DNA of 64,000 nucleotides from an uncultured Bacteroides sp. (GTDB taxonomy: Bacteria > Bacteroidota > Bacteroidia > Bacteroidales > Bacteroidaceae): assembly GCF_963677945.1 (NCBI RefSeq), contig NZ_OY782578.1:3377258-3441257 (forward strand), given 5' to 3'. Below are positions 34,722 to 44,746 of this stretch, in pieces. Both the position numbers and the translations under genes were made by a program. The notes under the pieces were generated by a model, which saw nothing but the letters and a program-made list of their open reading frames with translations, was not told the DNA's origin and searched no databases. The stretch's first letter is position 1. Each line of letters opens with the position of its first letter.

Positions 34722-36380
34722 TTACAATCTAACCAACTTCAGTAAATAAACATCATTTTCACGAAGATCGAGTTCCTTGGAAAATGCAGCCCCCTTACTC
34801 ACCGTTACTTTCTCGGAAGAAACAGGTGAGCCGTCATTAAGTTTCTTTATCTGTTCAACCTGCTGTTTTGTAAGCTGAGCCGGCTTGCTCATATCCAGAT
34901 AAGTGGTATAACTATCATTTGACCGGTAACCCACTTTGTATATTTCAAGTGTATAATCGCCAACGGGAACATTTGAAACATTAATCTTCACTTTTCCTTT
35001 GGCTTTAGCAGGTAAGTCCCGAACATAATATACCTGATTATTTACAGAATCGCCCGGATGCGTATTGGTGAAATCCCATAAAAGAACCTGAACATTTCCT
35101 TTTGAGTCTTTGCATGACCAAGAAGATGAATCGTTATTGATTAGCTCAGTGTCTCCTAATTGATTAATGAATTTAAAAGAATAGAAAGCTGGTTTATTGA
35201 TACCTTGAGTATTTAAAAGTCCGAATCCGCCATGGAAAGGTGTGAAACGTGGACCGGCTTCTTCAAAAATATCTGTAAATACCCAGTAAGACATTGAGTT
35301 GGCTGCTGCTCCTACTTTCTTTATTTTATCGAGTACATAAGAAGCCTCATGATAGCTGTCGTGTATAGGATCAGAAGGTGTGTAAGATGCACTCCATTCG
35401 GTATAATGTAATTCCAAACCAGGCATAGCAGAAGCTGATATTTGTTTGCGTGAATTCAACATATCACCGCTAACTGCCATTGGATCCTGACTTAGTACAG
35501 TACCCGAATTGCCAAATTCGTCAAGATATCCTTGCTTTACTCCGTAAGTATGAGTGCTGATAAAATCCAGCGGAAGCGAATTTTTATTGCAGAAATCAAT
35601 CATTTCCGGCACCCATGCTGCGCCTGCTGTAGCCGGACCTCCTACTCTATATTCTTTATTTACCAATTTAATAGCTTTTACAGCATATCTGTATAATTTA
35701 AAATATTCTTCTTGTGTTCCTGCCCAGAATCCATCAAGGTTTGGTTCATTCCACACTTCGAAATACCATGTTTTAACTTCGTCGGCACCATAACGCTCAG
35801 TAAAATGAAGTGTAAGATTACGAATTAAATCCTCCCATTTATTATAATCCTTTGGAGGAGTAACATTTCCTCTCCACCAGAAAATAGTTTTAGAGCCACT
35901 GGCCAGCGCAGAAGGCATAAAGCCCAGTTCTACGAAAGGTTTTATTTTTATGCTCAGTAGATAGTCGTATAAGGCATCAATGTACTGAAAGTTATATTCA
36001 GGATTACCTTTTTTATCTTCACGGTAAACACCCATATCGTCGGACAGCAAACCATGCATACGGATATATTTAAAATCGCACGCGTTCTTTACATAAGCCA
36101 GCTGTTGCTGCCAGTCGGCACGTAAACCTTCATTGGCACGGCCTGCTCCGATACATTCTAATGGAGTTTTGCATAGTGCACCTTTCTCTTTTGAAAAATC
36201 GACTATAATCTCTCTCGTATTTAATTTGGCTATCTGTTTCTTTTTTGCAGGAGGTGCTGAATATGAGTTTTGTAAAACAGATAAAAAGGGAATCAGTAAT
36301 AAATACTTTACGATAATTTTCCATTGTTTTGAAGATGCAAATAATTGGGACATAAGATCTACGTGTTTAATGTTTTTCAT
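34722..36380 (-). CDS. GH39 family glycoside hydrolase (beta-xylosidase-like)
   Basis: About 552 residues with an N-terminal membrane/signal segment (about 22-42). The GH39 barrel has acid/base Glu212 in EVWNEPN and nucleophile Glu328 in LHYTEWSAS, plus WYFEVW and the C-terminal beta-sandwich. GH39 enzymes release xylose from xylo-oligosaccharides, or act on iduronic acid or arabinosides. The nearby GH10/GH43 set favours xylan. A GTG 15 bases upstream would extend it; ATG 36380 is preferred, and an ATG at 36353 is possible. It is monocistronic with its own terminator. Confidence 0.92.
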   Translation of the reverse strand: MKNIKHVDLMSQLFASSKQWKIIVKYLLLIPFLSVLQNSYSAPPAKKKQIAKLNTREIIVDFSKEKGALCKTPLECIGAGRANEGLRADWQQQLAYVKNACDFKYIRMHGLLSDDMGVYREDKKGNPEYNFQYIDALYDYLLSIKIKPFVELGFMPSALASGSKTIFWWRGNVTPPKDYNKWEDLIRNLTLHFTERYGADEVKTWYFEVWNEPNLDGFWAGTQEEYFKLYRYAVKAIKLVNKEYRVGGPATAGAAWVPEMIDFCNKNSLPLDFISTHTYGVKQGYLDEFGNSGTVLSQDPMAVSGDMLNSRKQISASAMPGLELHYTEWSASYTPSDPIHDSYHEASYVLDKIKKVGAAANSMSYWVFTDIFEEAGPRFTPFHGGFGLLNTQGINKPAFYSFKFINQLGDTELINNDSSSWSCKDSKGNVQVLLWDFTNTHPGDSVNNQVYYVRDLPAKAKGKVKINVSNVPVGDYTLEIYKVGYRSNDSYTTYLDMSKPAQLTKQQVEQIKKLNDGSPVSSEKVTVSKGAAFSKELDLRENDVYLLKLVRL

Positions 36381-36632
36381 AATGCAAATATACACTAAAT
36401 CTAACTAATACAGGTACAAAAATGTTTCAAATAAGTGTTTATAATGTATCTGCTTAAAATATTAGCTCTGATTTATAGCAATATTATATGATAATCTAAA
36501 TTAAGTCTTACAATTAGAATATTTTTTATATTTTTACATCGAAAATAAATATGAATACAAATTTAATCATATTTACTATAGAGAATCAAAACTTACATCT
36601 ACATTATTTGCAGATAATCATAATACATTATT

Positions 36633-37208
36633 ATGTCTATTATAAAAAAACACATGGAGCTCGAAGGGATTGCCGAATTAAGACAACTCTTTATATCGAA
36701 GGGCAATACAAGAGAATACATAAAGAATGAGTTCTTTATGCAACGAGGACAAAAGCATAACCATTTAGGTTTTATTCTGAAAGGTGGATTCAGATATTTG
36801 GGCTACACCTCTGAAGGAAATGAACAAATTATTGGATATAGCTTTGAAAATGATTTTGTTGCCAGCTATAGCTCATTTCAAACTCAACAGCCATCAAATA
36901 TTGATGCTCAAGCTATAAGTAACAGTACTGTGCTACTCCTTACTTATGAGGATATTAAAGCTTTTTACGACAATTGCGGTTTCGCTGATTTGCGAAGCAA
37001 AGTAGCAGAAACCTTATTAAATGATTCAAACAATAGACTACTTTCATTGTATTGTGATTCTGCGGAAGAACGCTATCAGAATCTGATAAAAAATTATCCT
37101 GATATTTTAAATCTGGTTAGTTTGAAAGAAATAGCATCCTTGATAAAAATCAGACCTGAAACATTAAGTAGAATAAGAAGAAGGCTATCATTTCAGAAAA
37201 ATTATTGA
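36633..37208 (+). CDS. Crp/Fnr family regulator, cyclic-nucleotide-like domain
   Basis: 191 residues. A cNMP-binding beta-roll (about 20-115; KGGFRYLGYTSEGNEQIIGYSFENDF) is followed by a helix and a short HTH (LKEIASLIKIRPETLSRIRRRL). It lacks the Cys set of FNR, so oxygen sensing by an iron-sulfur cluster is unlikely. It is monocistronic and divergent from the GH39 gene, which it could control. Confidence 0.9.
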   Translation: MSIIKKHMELEGIAELRQLFISKGNTREYIKNEFFMQRGQKHNHLGFILKGGFRYLGYTSEGNEQIIGYSFENDFVASYSSFQTQQPSNIDAQAISNSTVLLLTYEDIKAFYDNCGFADLRSKVAETLLNDSNNRLLSLYCDSAEERYQNLIKNYPDILNLVSLKEIASLIKIRPETLSRIRRRLSFQKNY

Positions 37209-37240
37209 TTTTAATCAAGGCTATTTATATCTCATTTGTT

Positions 37241-37248
37241 TATTTTTG
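37241..37248 (+). promoter_or_regulatory. Bacteroides -7 box (TATTTTTG) for lipoprotein gene
   Basis: TATTTTTG fits TAnnTTTG and lies 67 bases before the lipoprotein start. No convincing -33 box was found. Confidence 0.35.
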
Positions 37249-37314
37249 CGAACAAACTAATTTCAGACATTGATGTAGTGGTAAGATGATAACTATTTAA
37301 CTAAATTATTAAAA

Positions 37315-38310
37315 ATGAAAACAATTAAATTATTCGGGGCCTTTATTTTATCTCTTTTTACTGTGTGTCTAATTTCGTGCAACAAAGATGACGATGGATC
37401 GGATTCTGATCCTACCGTTCCTACTTACGAAGCAACATTTAATGTTAGTTTGGGGTATAAATACAAGGTAACAGACACAAACAGCAATCAGGTATTGGTT
37501 GATGTTGATTATGGAATAGCAGATATGAATATGCTTGCTTATGTAATTCATAGAGAGAGCGATGGACATTATATAAAAATGGGACGGATAGGCCTCTCTA
37601 CTCTGCAGAATATAACAACAGATAACATTGCTTCGGTAAAAGAGTTATTACCGGAAGGCAAATATTATATAACTTTTGTAGCATTTAAAGATTTGCAGAT
37701 TGTACAGGGAAGTTCAGACTTTCTGACATTCTTTAAATTTTTCACCCAAAACTATGAAGATGCAATTATGCAAGTGCCAAATGACTATATTCATTATGCA
37801 ACAGCTAAAATTGAAATATCTGCAACAGATGGAACCAATAACCAGACACTAATGGTTTTAAAGAAGATGACAACCGACCTGATTTTTGAATTTGACAATG
37901 TAGATATAATTCCGACCAATAATAGTTATAGTTTAACCGTTGGAGTAGAAAACATCCCGTCTGCATTTTTTATTAAAACAGGGAAAACACTCACTGCCAA
38001 AGAAACAAAAGAAAAAGGATTGTATCTATACTCAGGTAGTCGGAATATAATGCCACTAGCTAGCAAAGACACAAAAGCCCTGGTTACAACTTTCCATACT
38101 TTATCGAACGACAGTCTGCCAATGTCAGATCGTGGCAAATACTGGTTCGAATTTAAAGAAAGTGCTAATGGAGGAAAACAAATCAAAGCAGTTTCGGAAA
38201 ACCTTGACGAGTTTTCTCCCAATCATACGTCTTCAATGTATATTTATGGTTTGTACAACGAAGGGCAGCTGTTAATTAATAAAACAGAAACTACAAAACA
38301 CAAATTATAA
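37315..38310 (+). CDS. Lipoprotein of unknown function, possibly fimbrillin-associated fold
   Basis: 331 residues. The signal has a lipobox, CLISC, followed by acidic residues NKDDDGSDSD that favour export to the surface in Bacteroidota. The rest is beta-rich (YEATFNVSLGYKYKVTD, TTDLIFEFDNVDI, YSLTVGVENIPSAF) and is reminiscent of FimB/Mfa2-like proteins, but I cannot assign it firmly. Monocistronic, after the Crp/Fnr gene. Confidence 0.7.
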   Translation: MKTIKLFGAFILSLFTVCLISCNKDDDGSDSDPTVPTYEATFNVSLGYKYKVTDTNSNQVLVDVDYGIADMNMLAYVIHRESDGHYIKMGRIGLSTLQNITTDNIASVKELLPEGKYYITFVAFKDLQIVQGSSDFLTFFKFFTQNYEDAIMQVPNDYIHYATAKIEISATDGTNNQTLMVLKKMTTDLIFEFDNVDIIPTNNSYSLTVGVENIPSAFFIKTGKTLTAKETKEKGLYLYSGSRNIMPLASKDTKALVTTFHTLSNDSLPMSDRGKYWFEFKESANGGKQIKAVSENLDEFSPNHTSSMYIYGLYNEGQLLINKTETTKHKL

Positions 38311-38511
38311 CGCCGAAACATTTTAATATTACATGCGTTATTTTTTGAATTACAAAAAAATATTATGATAAGTTAGAGTAATATTTCTAAAAACAACTCC
38401 ATAATAGAAAAAAAATCCTGATTTAAAAAGCACGGGCAATTTTATCTAACCAATAACACTAATTTAACCTCTATAAAACAAAAAAAACGATATCCTTGCC
38501 CGCGCATAAAC

Positions 38512-39486
38512 TTAAAAAGACTCTAAATTCACAGTTTTTATTTTTCCATCCTGCGTATATTCTAATTCGCAAACTTTGAGGCTGCGAAGCCATGTTTTAC
38601 CATTTGAAGGAACACAATCATGGTGGAATAAATACCATTTACCTTTGTATTCGGCTATTGCATGGTGAGTGGTCCATCCTACAACCGGTTGCAATATAAC
38701 GCCTTGATAAACAAATGGTCCGTAAGGGTTATCACCAATAGCATAACACAATAAATGTGTATCACCTGTAGAATATGAGAAATAATATTTCCCGTTGTAT
38801 TTATGCACCCATGAAGCTTCAAAAAATCTTCTGCTATTATCGCCAGTAGTCAATGGCTTACCGGTTTCATCCAGAATAACAACAGGTTTTGGTTCTTCTG
38901 CAAACTCAAGCATATCTTTGCTCAATTTCACTACACGTGAAGGAATAGCTGGTTCACTGTCAGCAGGAAATGTTGCACATTCTAATGCTTTGTTATCACG
39001 GTAACGCTGAAGCTGACCGCCCCATAAACCGCCAAAATACATATAATAATTTCCGTCACCATCATCTAATATGGCAGGATCAATGCTGTAGCTTCCTTTT
39101 ATTGGATCTGATTGAGGAACAAACGGACCTTCGGGACGATCGCTCACAGCAACACCGATATGAAAAACATCATTTTTATCTTTTAGTGGAAAGTACATGT
39201 AATATTTTCCATCTTTGTAAGCTACATCGCAGTCCCAAAGCTGACGTCCGGCCCATGGAATATCTTCTACTTTCAGTACCACTCCATGATCTTTAATTTC
39301 TCCGTTCATCACATCATCAGTAGAAAATACGTGATAATCGCGCATATCAAAATGATCACCATTATCATTTTCCGGAATCCCTGATTCCCAGTCATGAGAT
39401 GGGTATATATACAATCTATCGTTAAACACATGTACAGCCGGATCTGCCATGTAATCATTCTCAACTAAATATCTTACATTTTTCAT
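38512..39486 (-). CDS. GH43 family glycoside hydrolase
   Basis: 324 residues, five-bladed beta-propeller, no signal peptide, so probably cytoplasmic. The catalytic residues fit GH43: base Asp15 in DYMADPAVHV, pKa modulator Asp136 in SYSIDPAIL and acid Glu223 in FFEASWVHKY. GH43 enzymes are beta-xylosidases or alpha-arabinofuranosidases. It is the last gene of the GPH symporter, GH10 and GH43 set, 6 bases after GH10, so the likely job is cutting imported xylo-oligosaccharides. Confidence 0.93.
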   Translation of the reverse strand: MKNVRYLVENDYMADPAVHVFNDRLYIYPSHDWESGIPENDNGDHFDMRDYHVFSTDDVMNGEIKDHGVVLKVEDIPWAGRQLWDCDVAYKDGKYYMYFPLKDKNDVFHIGVAVSDRPEGPFVPQSDPIKGSYSIDPAILDDGDGNYYMYFGGLWGGQLQRYRDNKALECATFPADSEPAIPSRVVKLSKDMLEFAEEPKPVVILDETGKPLTTGDNSRRFFEASWVHKYNGKYYFSYSTGDTHLLCYAIGDNPYGPFVYQGVILQPVVGWTTHHAIAEYKGKWYLFHHDCVPSNGKTWLRSLKVCELEYTQDGKIKTVNLESF

Positions 39487-39492
39487 AGTTGT

Positions 39493-40620
39493 TTATTTTG
39501 AGCTGTTTAAAATCTTATTAATAAATGGTTTAGGGTTATAATTACGATCGAAATACAAAGGATAATCGGTTCTTCCTCTTACAGGGAAACCATTTTTCCA
39601 GGAATCGCCATCAGTTATACCCCATACGGTTACACGTGATATAACATCGGAATACTTAATAAACATATTAAAGAATTTCTCCATACGATTGTTCCATTCC
39701 AATGAAACAGAATCGGGAAGTCCGTTTGGATAAGGATTCATTTCTTTCTTATAAGTAACCATATCCGAAACATTGGCACTCATATTTACAGTAGGCAACG
39801 CACTCATATCCCACTCTGTAATCATAACCTTTGCACCTGTACTGCTAAAACTTTTAATACTTTCTTCGAACTCATCAAAAGCAGGATAATCCATACCCAT
39901 GTGTCCTTGCATACCAATTGCATCAACGCGGAGTCCTTTTTTCTTCATACTGTTTACCAGCTCCACAACTTTGTCACGCTTACCTTTTGCATTCATGCCG
40001 AAATCATTGTAATACAATTCTGCATTGGGATCGGCTTCGTGTGCATACTGAAAAGCCAGAGGAATATACTCTTCACCTAAAATCTCATAGAATTTGGTTT
40101 TGCGCCATGATCCGTCCGATTCAATGGCTTCATTCACTACATCCCAACCTTTAATCTTGCCTTTATAACGACTTACGATTGTGTAAATATGATTTTTCAT
40201 ACGTTCCTTCAATACTTCCGGAGAAACATTGTTCCCATCTTTATCAACACAGAACCAGGGAGATAACTGTGAATGCCAAATAAGACAGTGACCAATAATT
40301 GCCATTTTATTTTCTTCTCCAAACTTCACCAATGCATCTGCTGCAGTAAAGTTATAGGTATCTTCTGTTGGATGAATGACTTCCGATTTCATGCAATTCT
40401 CGGCAACAATAGAATTGAAATGTTTCTTAATAAGCTTCGTAGCATTGGGGTCCATGCCGGCAACTTGCCTTACGCTTACAGCTGCTCCTACAAGGAAATG
40501 TTTGCCAACTACATCTTTTAAGCCAGGACCTGAATTTGAATCAGCCGGCTGATTAATTGCCTTACAGCTCATAGAAAGAACTGCAGTTAATAATAAGGGG
40601 GTTAAATATTTTAATTTCAT
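39493..40620 (-). CDS. GH10 endo-1,4-beta-xylanase, lipoprotein
   Basis: 375 residues. The signal ends in a lipobox around Cys19 (LTAVLSMSC). The GH10 barrel has acid/base Glu164 in [10 protein letters not shown] and nucleophile Glu269 in VMITEWDMS, with [13 protein letters not shown] before. It cleaves internal xylan bonds at the cell surface or in the periplasm. An upstream TTG gives a longer frame, but ATG 40620 starts directly at the signal peptide. It sits between the symporter and GH43 genes, with 25-base and 6-base gaps. Confidence 0.95.
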   Translation of the reverse strand: MKLKYLTPLLLTAVLSMSCKAINQPADSNSGPGLKDVVGKHFLVGAAVSVRQVAGMDPNATKLIKKHFNSIVAENCMKSEVIHPTEDTYNFTAADALVKFGEENKMAIIGHCLIWHSQLSPWFCVDKDGNNVSPEVLKERMKNHIYTIVSRYKGKIKGWDVVNEAIESDGSWRKTKFYEILGEEYIPLAFQYAHEADPNAELYYNDFGMNAKGKRDKVVELVNSMKKKGLRVDAIGMQGHMGMDYPAFDEFEESIKSFSSTGAKVMITEWDMSALPTVNMSANVSDMVTYKKEMNPYPNGLPDSVSLEWNNRMEKFFNMFIKYSDVISRVTVWGITDGDSWKNGFPVRGRTDYPLYFDRNYNPKPFINKILNSSK

Positions 40621-40645
40621 AATAACAAAATTACAGATTATAAGA

Positions 40646-42139
40646 TTAATTTTCTGATTTACTTCTATACACAAGCAATTCGGCTTGCATTTTTTGATTA
40701 TACTTCTTAGTGATTGGGTAGAAATAAAGTGCTAATACACCTATAAAGAATGTTGCTGCCGGGATAAGACTTGATGAAAGAAGTATACCGTTAATCGCTG
40801 TATCACTTTGATTAACACCTGCTCCCGATACATAACCAAATCCTGAAAGTAAGAAACCTAAAATAGCTCCACCAATACCAAGTCCGGCTTTTAAAGCGAA
40901 AACAACACCTGCAAAAACCAGTCCGGTAGCCCGGCGATGATTTACATATTCAGAATAATCGGCTACATCGGCTATCATTGCCCACAATAAAGGTACGGTT
41001 GGTGCATACGCCAAACTCTTTAAGAAGTTGAGTAAAAACATAAATTCTACATCTTTCTTTCCTGGGAAATAGAACATAGCTGTAAACAATGTAGTTAAAG
41101 CCAGACAAACAATAAAGACTTGTTTCTTTCCATAGCGGTTAGCCAAAAAGCCGGATAAGAAAATAACGCCAAAGAACTGCACTAATGCTCCAAGCATGTT
41201 AAATACACCAAAACCTACTTCATAAGCTTTATCTGGACCACTTACTATAAGTCCGAATGCATTTAGAACTGTATGAAGAACACCATCGGAAGATGTTGTT
41301 GCCACCAATCCTATTTTACCAAGAAAAGCATAAAGAGCATTTGCATCAACATAATTTTCAAAATAGTAATTCATCGCACTTCCCCACATTGCCAATGTTA
41401 TGAAAATAAACAGAGTGAGAATAAACATTGCACGCCATGGAATACTGGCTACAACATCTTTAAGATCTTGCCTGATATTTGTTTTCTGACTTGGTGGAGG
41501 AGTAATACGTTCGCGGGCTGAAAGGAATGCTATTATTAAAAAGATAAAACCAATAACAGCAAAAATACTAACGGTACAGAACCAACCATGCCCAATGCTT
41601 CCTCCTGCAGAGAATTTGCGTACAAGTGGAAGAGTTAATCCCTGAACCACAAACTGTGCAATGGTTGCTGCTACAAAACGAATTGATGTTATACTGGTAC
41701 GTTCTTTAATATCACTACTCATTACTCCTCCCAACGAAGAATAAGGTGTATTATTAAATGAATAGATGGACATCAGCAGTGTATAAGAGATTGTTGCGTA
41801 TAGCGCCACTAAACCTTTGTCCTGAATACCGGGATTGGTAAAAGCAAGTATATAAAATACCATAAAAGGTAAAGCTGTCCATAATATCCATGGGCGGAAT
41901 TTACCATAACGAGATTTTGTTCTGTCAGACAATATTCCGACTGTTGGATCGACAAATGCATCGGCAATTCGAGCAACCAGCATTACTGTTCCTGCAACAG
42001 CACCTTCAAGACCAAAAACATCCGTATAAAATTTGGTCTGATAAATCATCATCATTTGGAACACCAGATTGGCAGAACAATCTCCCAAACTGTAGCCGAC
42101 TTTTTCGAGCATCGACACTTTTTGACTTTGTGTATTCAT
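40646..42139 (-). CDS. GPH-type sugar:cation symporter (MFS)
   Basis: 497 residues, twelve membrane segments. The N-terminal [16 protein letters not shown] and the [13 protein letters not shown] loop are the glycoside-pentoside-hexuronide:cation symporter signature (MelB/XynP/XylE-like group). In the unit with GH10 and GH43 it most likely imports xylobiose or larger xylo-oligosaccharides with Na+ or H+. First gene of this unit; the AraC gene lies upstream on the same strand. Confidence 0.93.
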   Translation of the reverse strand: MNTQSQKVSMLEKVGYSLGDCSANLVFQMMMIYQTKFYTDVFGLEGAVAGTVMLVARIADAFVDPTVGILSDRTKSRYGKFRPWILWTALPFMVFYILAFTNPGIQDKGLVALYATISYTLLMSIYSFNNTPYSSLGGVMSSDIKERTSITSIRFVAATIAQFVVQGLTLPLVRKFSAGGSIGHGWFCTVSIFAVIGFIFLIIAFLSARERITPPPSQKTNIRQDLKDVVASIPWRAMFILTLFIFITLAMWGSAMNYYFENYVDANALYAFLGKIGLVATTSSDGVLHTVLNAFGLIVSGPDKAYEVGFGVFNMLGALVQFFGVIFLSGFLANRYGKKQVFIVCLALTTLFTAMFYFPGKKDVEFMFLLNFLKSLAYAPTVPLLWAMIADVADYSEYVNHRRATGLVFAGVVFALKAGLGIGGAILGFLLSGFGYVSGAGVNQSDTAINGILLSSSLIPAATFFIGVLALYFYPITKKYNQKMQAELLVYRSKSEN

Positions 42140-42366
42140 AAAAGCTATTCTATTTAAATTTCTAAATTAAGGCTAAATCATTTTTTCCTTTGCACAAATA
42201 TACCTCACAATACGACTTTGAATAACAAGATTATAACACACACACTTTTCTACACATTACATTCTTTGCTTTAATATTACAAATACTTTTCCCTACGTTA
42301 CATTTCACGTTTTTCTCTCATAAAACATAAAAAAGAGCCATTTAAAAGGAATTTTTTATAATAAAA

Positions 42367-42397
42367 AAAGGAATCAGTTTATAAAACCAATTCCTTT
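42367..42397 (-). terminator. Intrinsic terminator after AraC gene
   Basis: Arms AAAGGAAT/ATTCCTTT (42367-42374, 42390-42397) and inner GTTT/AAAC (42377-42380, 42384-42387) form an interrupted stem; a T-rich run follows on the minus strand. It lies 39 bases past the AraC stop. Confidence 0.7.
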
Positions 42398-42435
42398 CCC
42401 TGTTACTATAAATTATGAAGTATCTCAGATAAAAA

Positions 42436-43347
42436 CTAACAAAGAACTTCGCTTTGATAATCACTCGGAGAAATACCAACTTCTCTCTTAAAATATTTAC
42501 CAAAGAAACTCTGGTTTGAAAAGTTGAGTATATAGGCTATCTCTTTTACACTGTTTCCTGAGCTCTGAAGAAGATGTTTTGCATCGTGAATAACTGCATC
42601 TGTTATCCATTTATTTGCAGGCAATCCGGTTGCATTTTTTATCAGGAATGAGAGATGCTTTGGAGATACACAAAGCTTATCTGCATAAAACTTCAATTGT
42701 CTTTCTTCACGGGAATGTTGTTTTACCAAAACAAAAAAGTCTTTGCATATTTTATTTTTTCTACTAAGACCGTCGGCTTTGCAAAGTTTTTTTGCAATAG
42801 GATTGTTCTGGGCATAAGCGTTCAATACTTCAATATAGAACACAGCAACCAGATTCAGCAGTTTCTCTTTTCTGAAAAGATCATCACTATTAGACAATCC
42901 ATCTTTTATAAGTGAAAATATCTGATCGATTCTATTTAATGTGTTTTCTATTGGGTCTAATTCACTGTTTATCATAAGCTTATCCTTGCTTACAGAGACC
43001 GGTATCTGAAGTAATTCAAAGAAGAGTGGAGAGAAGGTCATCATATAACCATCTATTTCCTGATCTTTCAAATTCATATTCAACGTTTTTCCGGGAGGGA
43101 TACATGCAATTGCTCCTCTTGATAATGAATGAGGACGGCCATCGATCTTTATAGTAAAATCACCTTTATAAACAACTATAATGGCAAATGTATCAGACAT
43201 CTTATAACTTCTATCTAGAAATACATTTGCCTGTAAATGATAAAGAGCAAACTCATTTATATGCTTCCCGATAATAGGTAACTGAGACGAAAAGTCATCT
43301 ATTACTAATGACTCACTTGTTGATTTACTTATCATATTACGTTTCAT
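42436..43347 (-). CDS. AraC family regulator, probably of the xylan unit
   Basis: About 303 residues. A cupin-like N-terminal domain (SRGAIACIPPGKTLNMNL) and a C-terminal AraC DNA-binding domain (LSFLIKNATGLPANKW and VKEIAYILNFSNQSFFGKYFKREVGISPSDY). An in-frame GTG 27 bases upstream is a weaker start. It is upstream of the GPH-GH10-GH43 unit on the same strand and is separated from it by a terminator, so control of that unit is likely but rests on position. Confidence 0.9.
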   Translation of the reverse strand: MKRNMISKSTSESLVIDDFSSQLPIIGKHINEFALYHLQANVFLDRSYKMSDTFAIIVVYKGDFTIKIDGRPHSLSRGAIACIPPGKTLNMNLKDQEIDGYMMTFSPLFFELLQIPVSVSKDKLMINSELDPIENTLNRIDQIFSLIKDGLSNSDDLFRKEKLLNLVAVFYIEVLNAYAQNNPIAKKLCKADGLSRKNKICKDFFVLVKQHSREERQLKFYADKLCVSPKHLSFLIKNATGLPANKWITDAVIHDAKHLLQSSGNSVKEIAYILNFSNQSFFGKYFKREVGISPSDYQSEVLC

Positions 43348-43423
43348 GTTTACATTTAAAAAATTAAAAGCCACTGCTTCTTTACGATTATTTATGCAGA
43401 GTGCAACGGCCTGAATATACTAT

Positions 43424-44734
43424 TTAATAAATATGCTTTCCTACTGCAACCTTCAGTTTCAGGACACAAACCAGTTGGTCTAACTTTGACTTAAGCAATT
43501 GCAGACGGCTTTCTGATACAGCTGTTTCTGAATCGAGCAAATCAAGATTGGTTATAACTCCGGTTTTATAACTTACCTTTGCCAGGTCAAAAGCCTGCAT
43601 GGCATGAGTTAACTGGATATCAAACTGCTCTACTTTTTTCTTTGCCGCAATTATTTGTGACTGAGCCTCAACTACTTCGTTCGTTATTTTCCTTTTAGCA
43701 ATATCTGTTTCATACTCAGAACTGATTAGGTTTGACTTTGAAACCTGAAGGTTGTTCTTTGTTCTTTTGGCATCGAAAAGAGGAACTTTCACTCCTACTC
43801 CCACTACATAGTTTCCCTTCAGCTTATTAAGATCAGGAGTATATCCATTCTTAAATCCGGCTGAGCCAAAAGCATTTACAACTGGGTTATTGGCTGACTT
43901 TATTACGCTATAATTCAAGTGTTCAAGTTCCGTTTTTTCTTTTGCCAGTTTCACTTCTTCTCTGTGCTCAATGGCGTAATTCACAGATGATTCTTCTGCA
44001 GAAAGAGTTTCCGTGGAAAGTGAAGTGGTTACTCTGTGCGGAGTTTCTTCGGGAAGTCCCAATAAAGTATTCAGAACAGCTTGCTGAGTGCGGAAAGAAG
44101 CTTCAAGATCATACTTCTGACTTTCAATAGTTGAAATCTTTACCTGTGTGGTAAGTATTTCATATTTTGTAGCAGAACCGGTTTCACTTTTCTTCTGGAC
44201 TGTTTTTAAATGATTCTGTAGATTAAGCAGTTCTTCATTCTTTATATCAATTGCATTCTGAATGTAAACCAATGTGTAATAGTTATTGGTTACAAGCATT
44301 GAGAGATTCTGCTTAATCTGATCAATAGATATCTTATTGATCTCTCTTTTCTTATTCTCAACATCGACCGATTTGGATGTTTTTCCAAAATCGTAAATAG
44401 TTTGGTTTATATTAATTCCCGCATTGTAATTATCATACGGATTCAACTGAAACGTTCCGAATTCAGGAAAAGTAACTTTAGTCACCGGACCAACACGTGA
44501 ATATGTAGCGTTTAAATCGACAGTTGGCAAATAAGCTGATTTTGCCAATTCTATTTTGGCTTTAGCACCATTGAGCACTTCTTCGGCTTCTTTCACTGAA
44601 GGATGGCTCTGGATTACTCTTGCCATAACATCCTGAAATGACAACGAATCCGGTTGCTGCTGAGCTGAAGCAGAAAAAGTACATCCTGCAGCAAGACCCA
44701 GTACAAATGTTATTTTATATATTTGATTAATCAT
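43424..44734 (-). CDS. TolC family outer membrane efflux protein
   Basis: 436 residues with signal peptide (1-24). It has the duplicated TolC helical-barrel pattern: VMARVIQSHPSVKEAEEVLNGA in the first half and ISSEYETDIAKRKITNEVVEAQSQI in the second, with YKTGVITNLDLLDSETA near the end. It forms the outer-membrane duct of a tripartite drug exporter. Last gene of the TetR-EmrA-EmrB-TolC unit, 12 bases after the EmrB-like gene. Confidence 0.95.
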   Translation of the reverse strand: MINQIYKITFVLGLAAGCTFSASAQQQPDSLSFQDVMARVIQSHPSVKEAEEVLNGAKAKIELAKSAYLPTVDLNATYSRVGPVTKVTFPEFGTFQLNPYDNYNAGININQTIYDFGKTSKSVDVENKKREINKISIDQIKQNLSMLVTNNYYTLVYIQNAIDIKNEELLNLQNHLKTVQKKSETGSATKYEILTTQVKISTIESQKYDLEASFRTQQAVLNTLLGLPEETPHRVTTSLSTETLSAEESSVNYAIEHREEVKLAKEKTELEHLNYSVIKSANNPVVNAFGSAGFKNGYTPDLNKLKGNYVVGVGVKVPLFDAKRTKNNLQVSKSNLISSEYETDIAKRKITNEVVEAQSQIIAAKKKVEQFDIQLTHAMQAFDLAKVSYKTGVITNLDLLDSETAVSESRLQLLKSKLDQLVCVLKLKVAVGKHIY

Positions 44735-44746
44735 AATCTGATTTTA

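Noticed and set aside
38427-38508. Distant inverted match GCACGGGCAA / TTGCCCGCGC
   Set aside because: One mismatch and a spacer of over 60 bases; too weak to call a terminator or operator.
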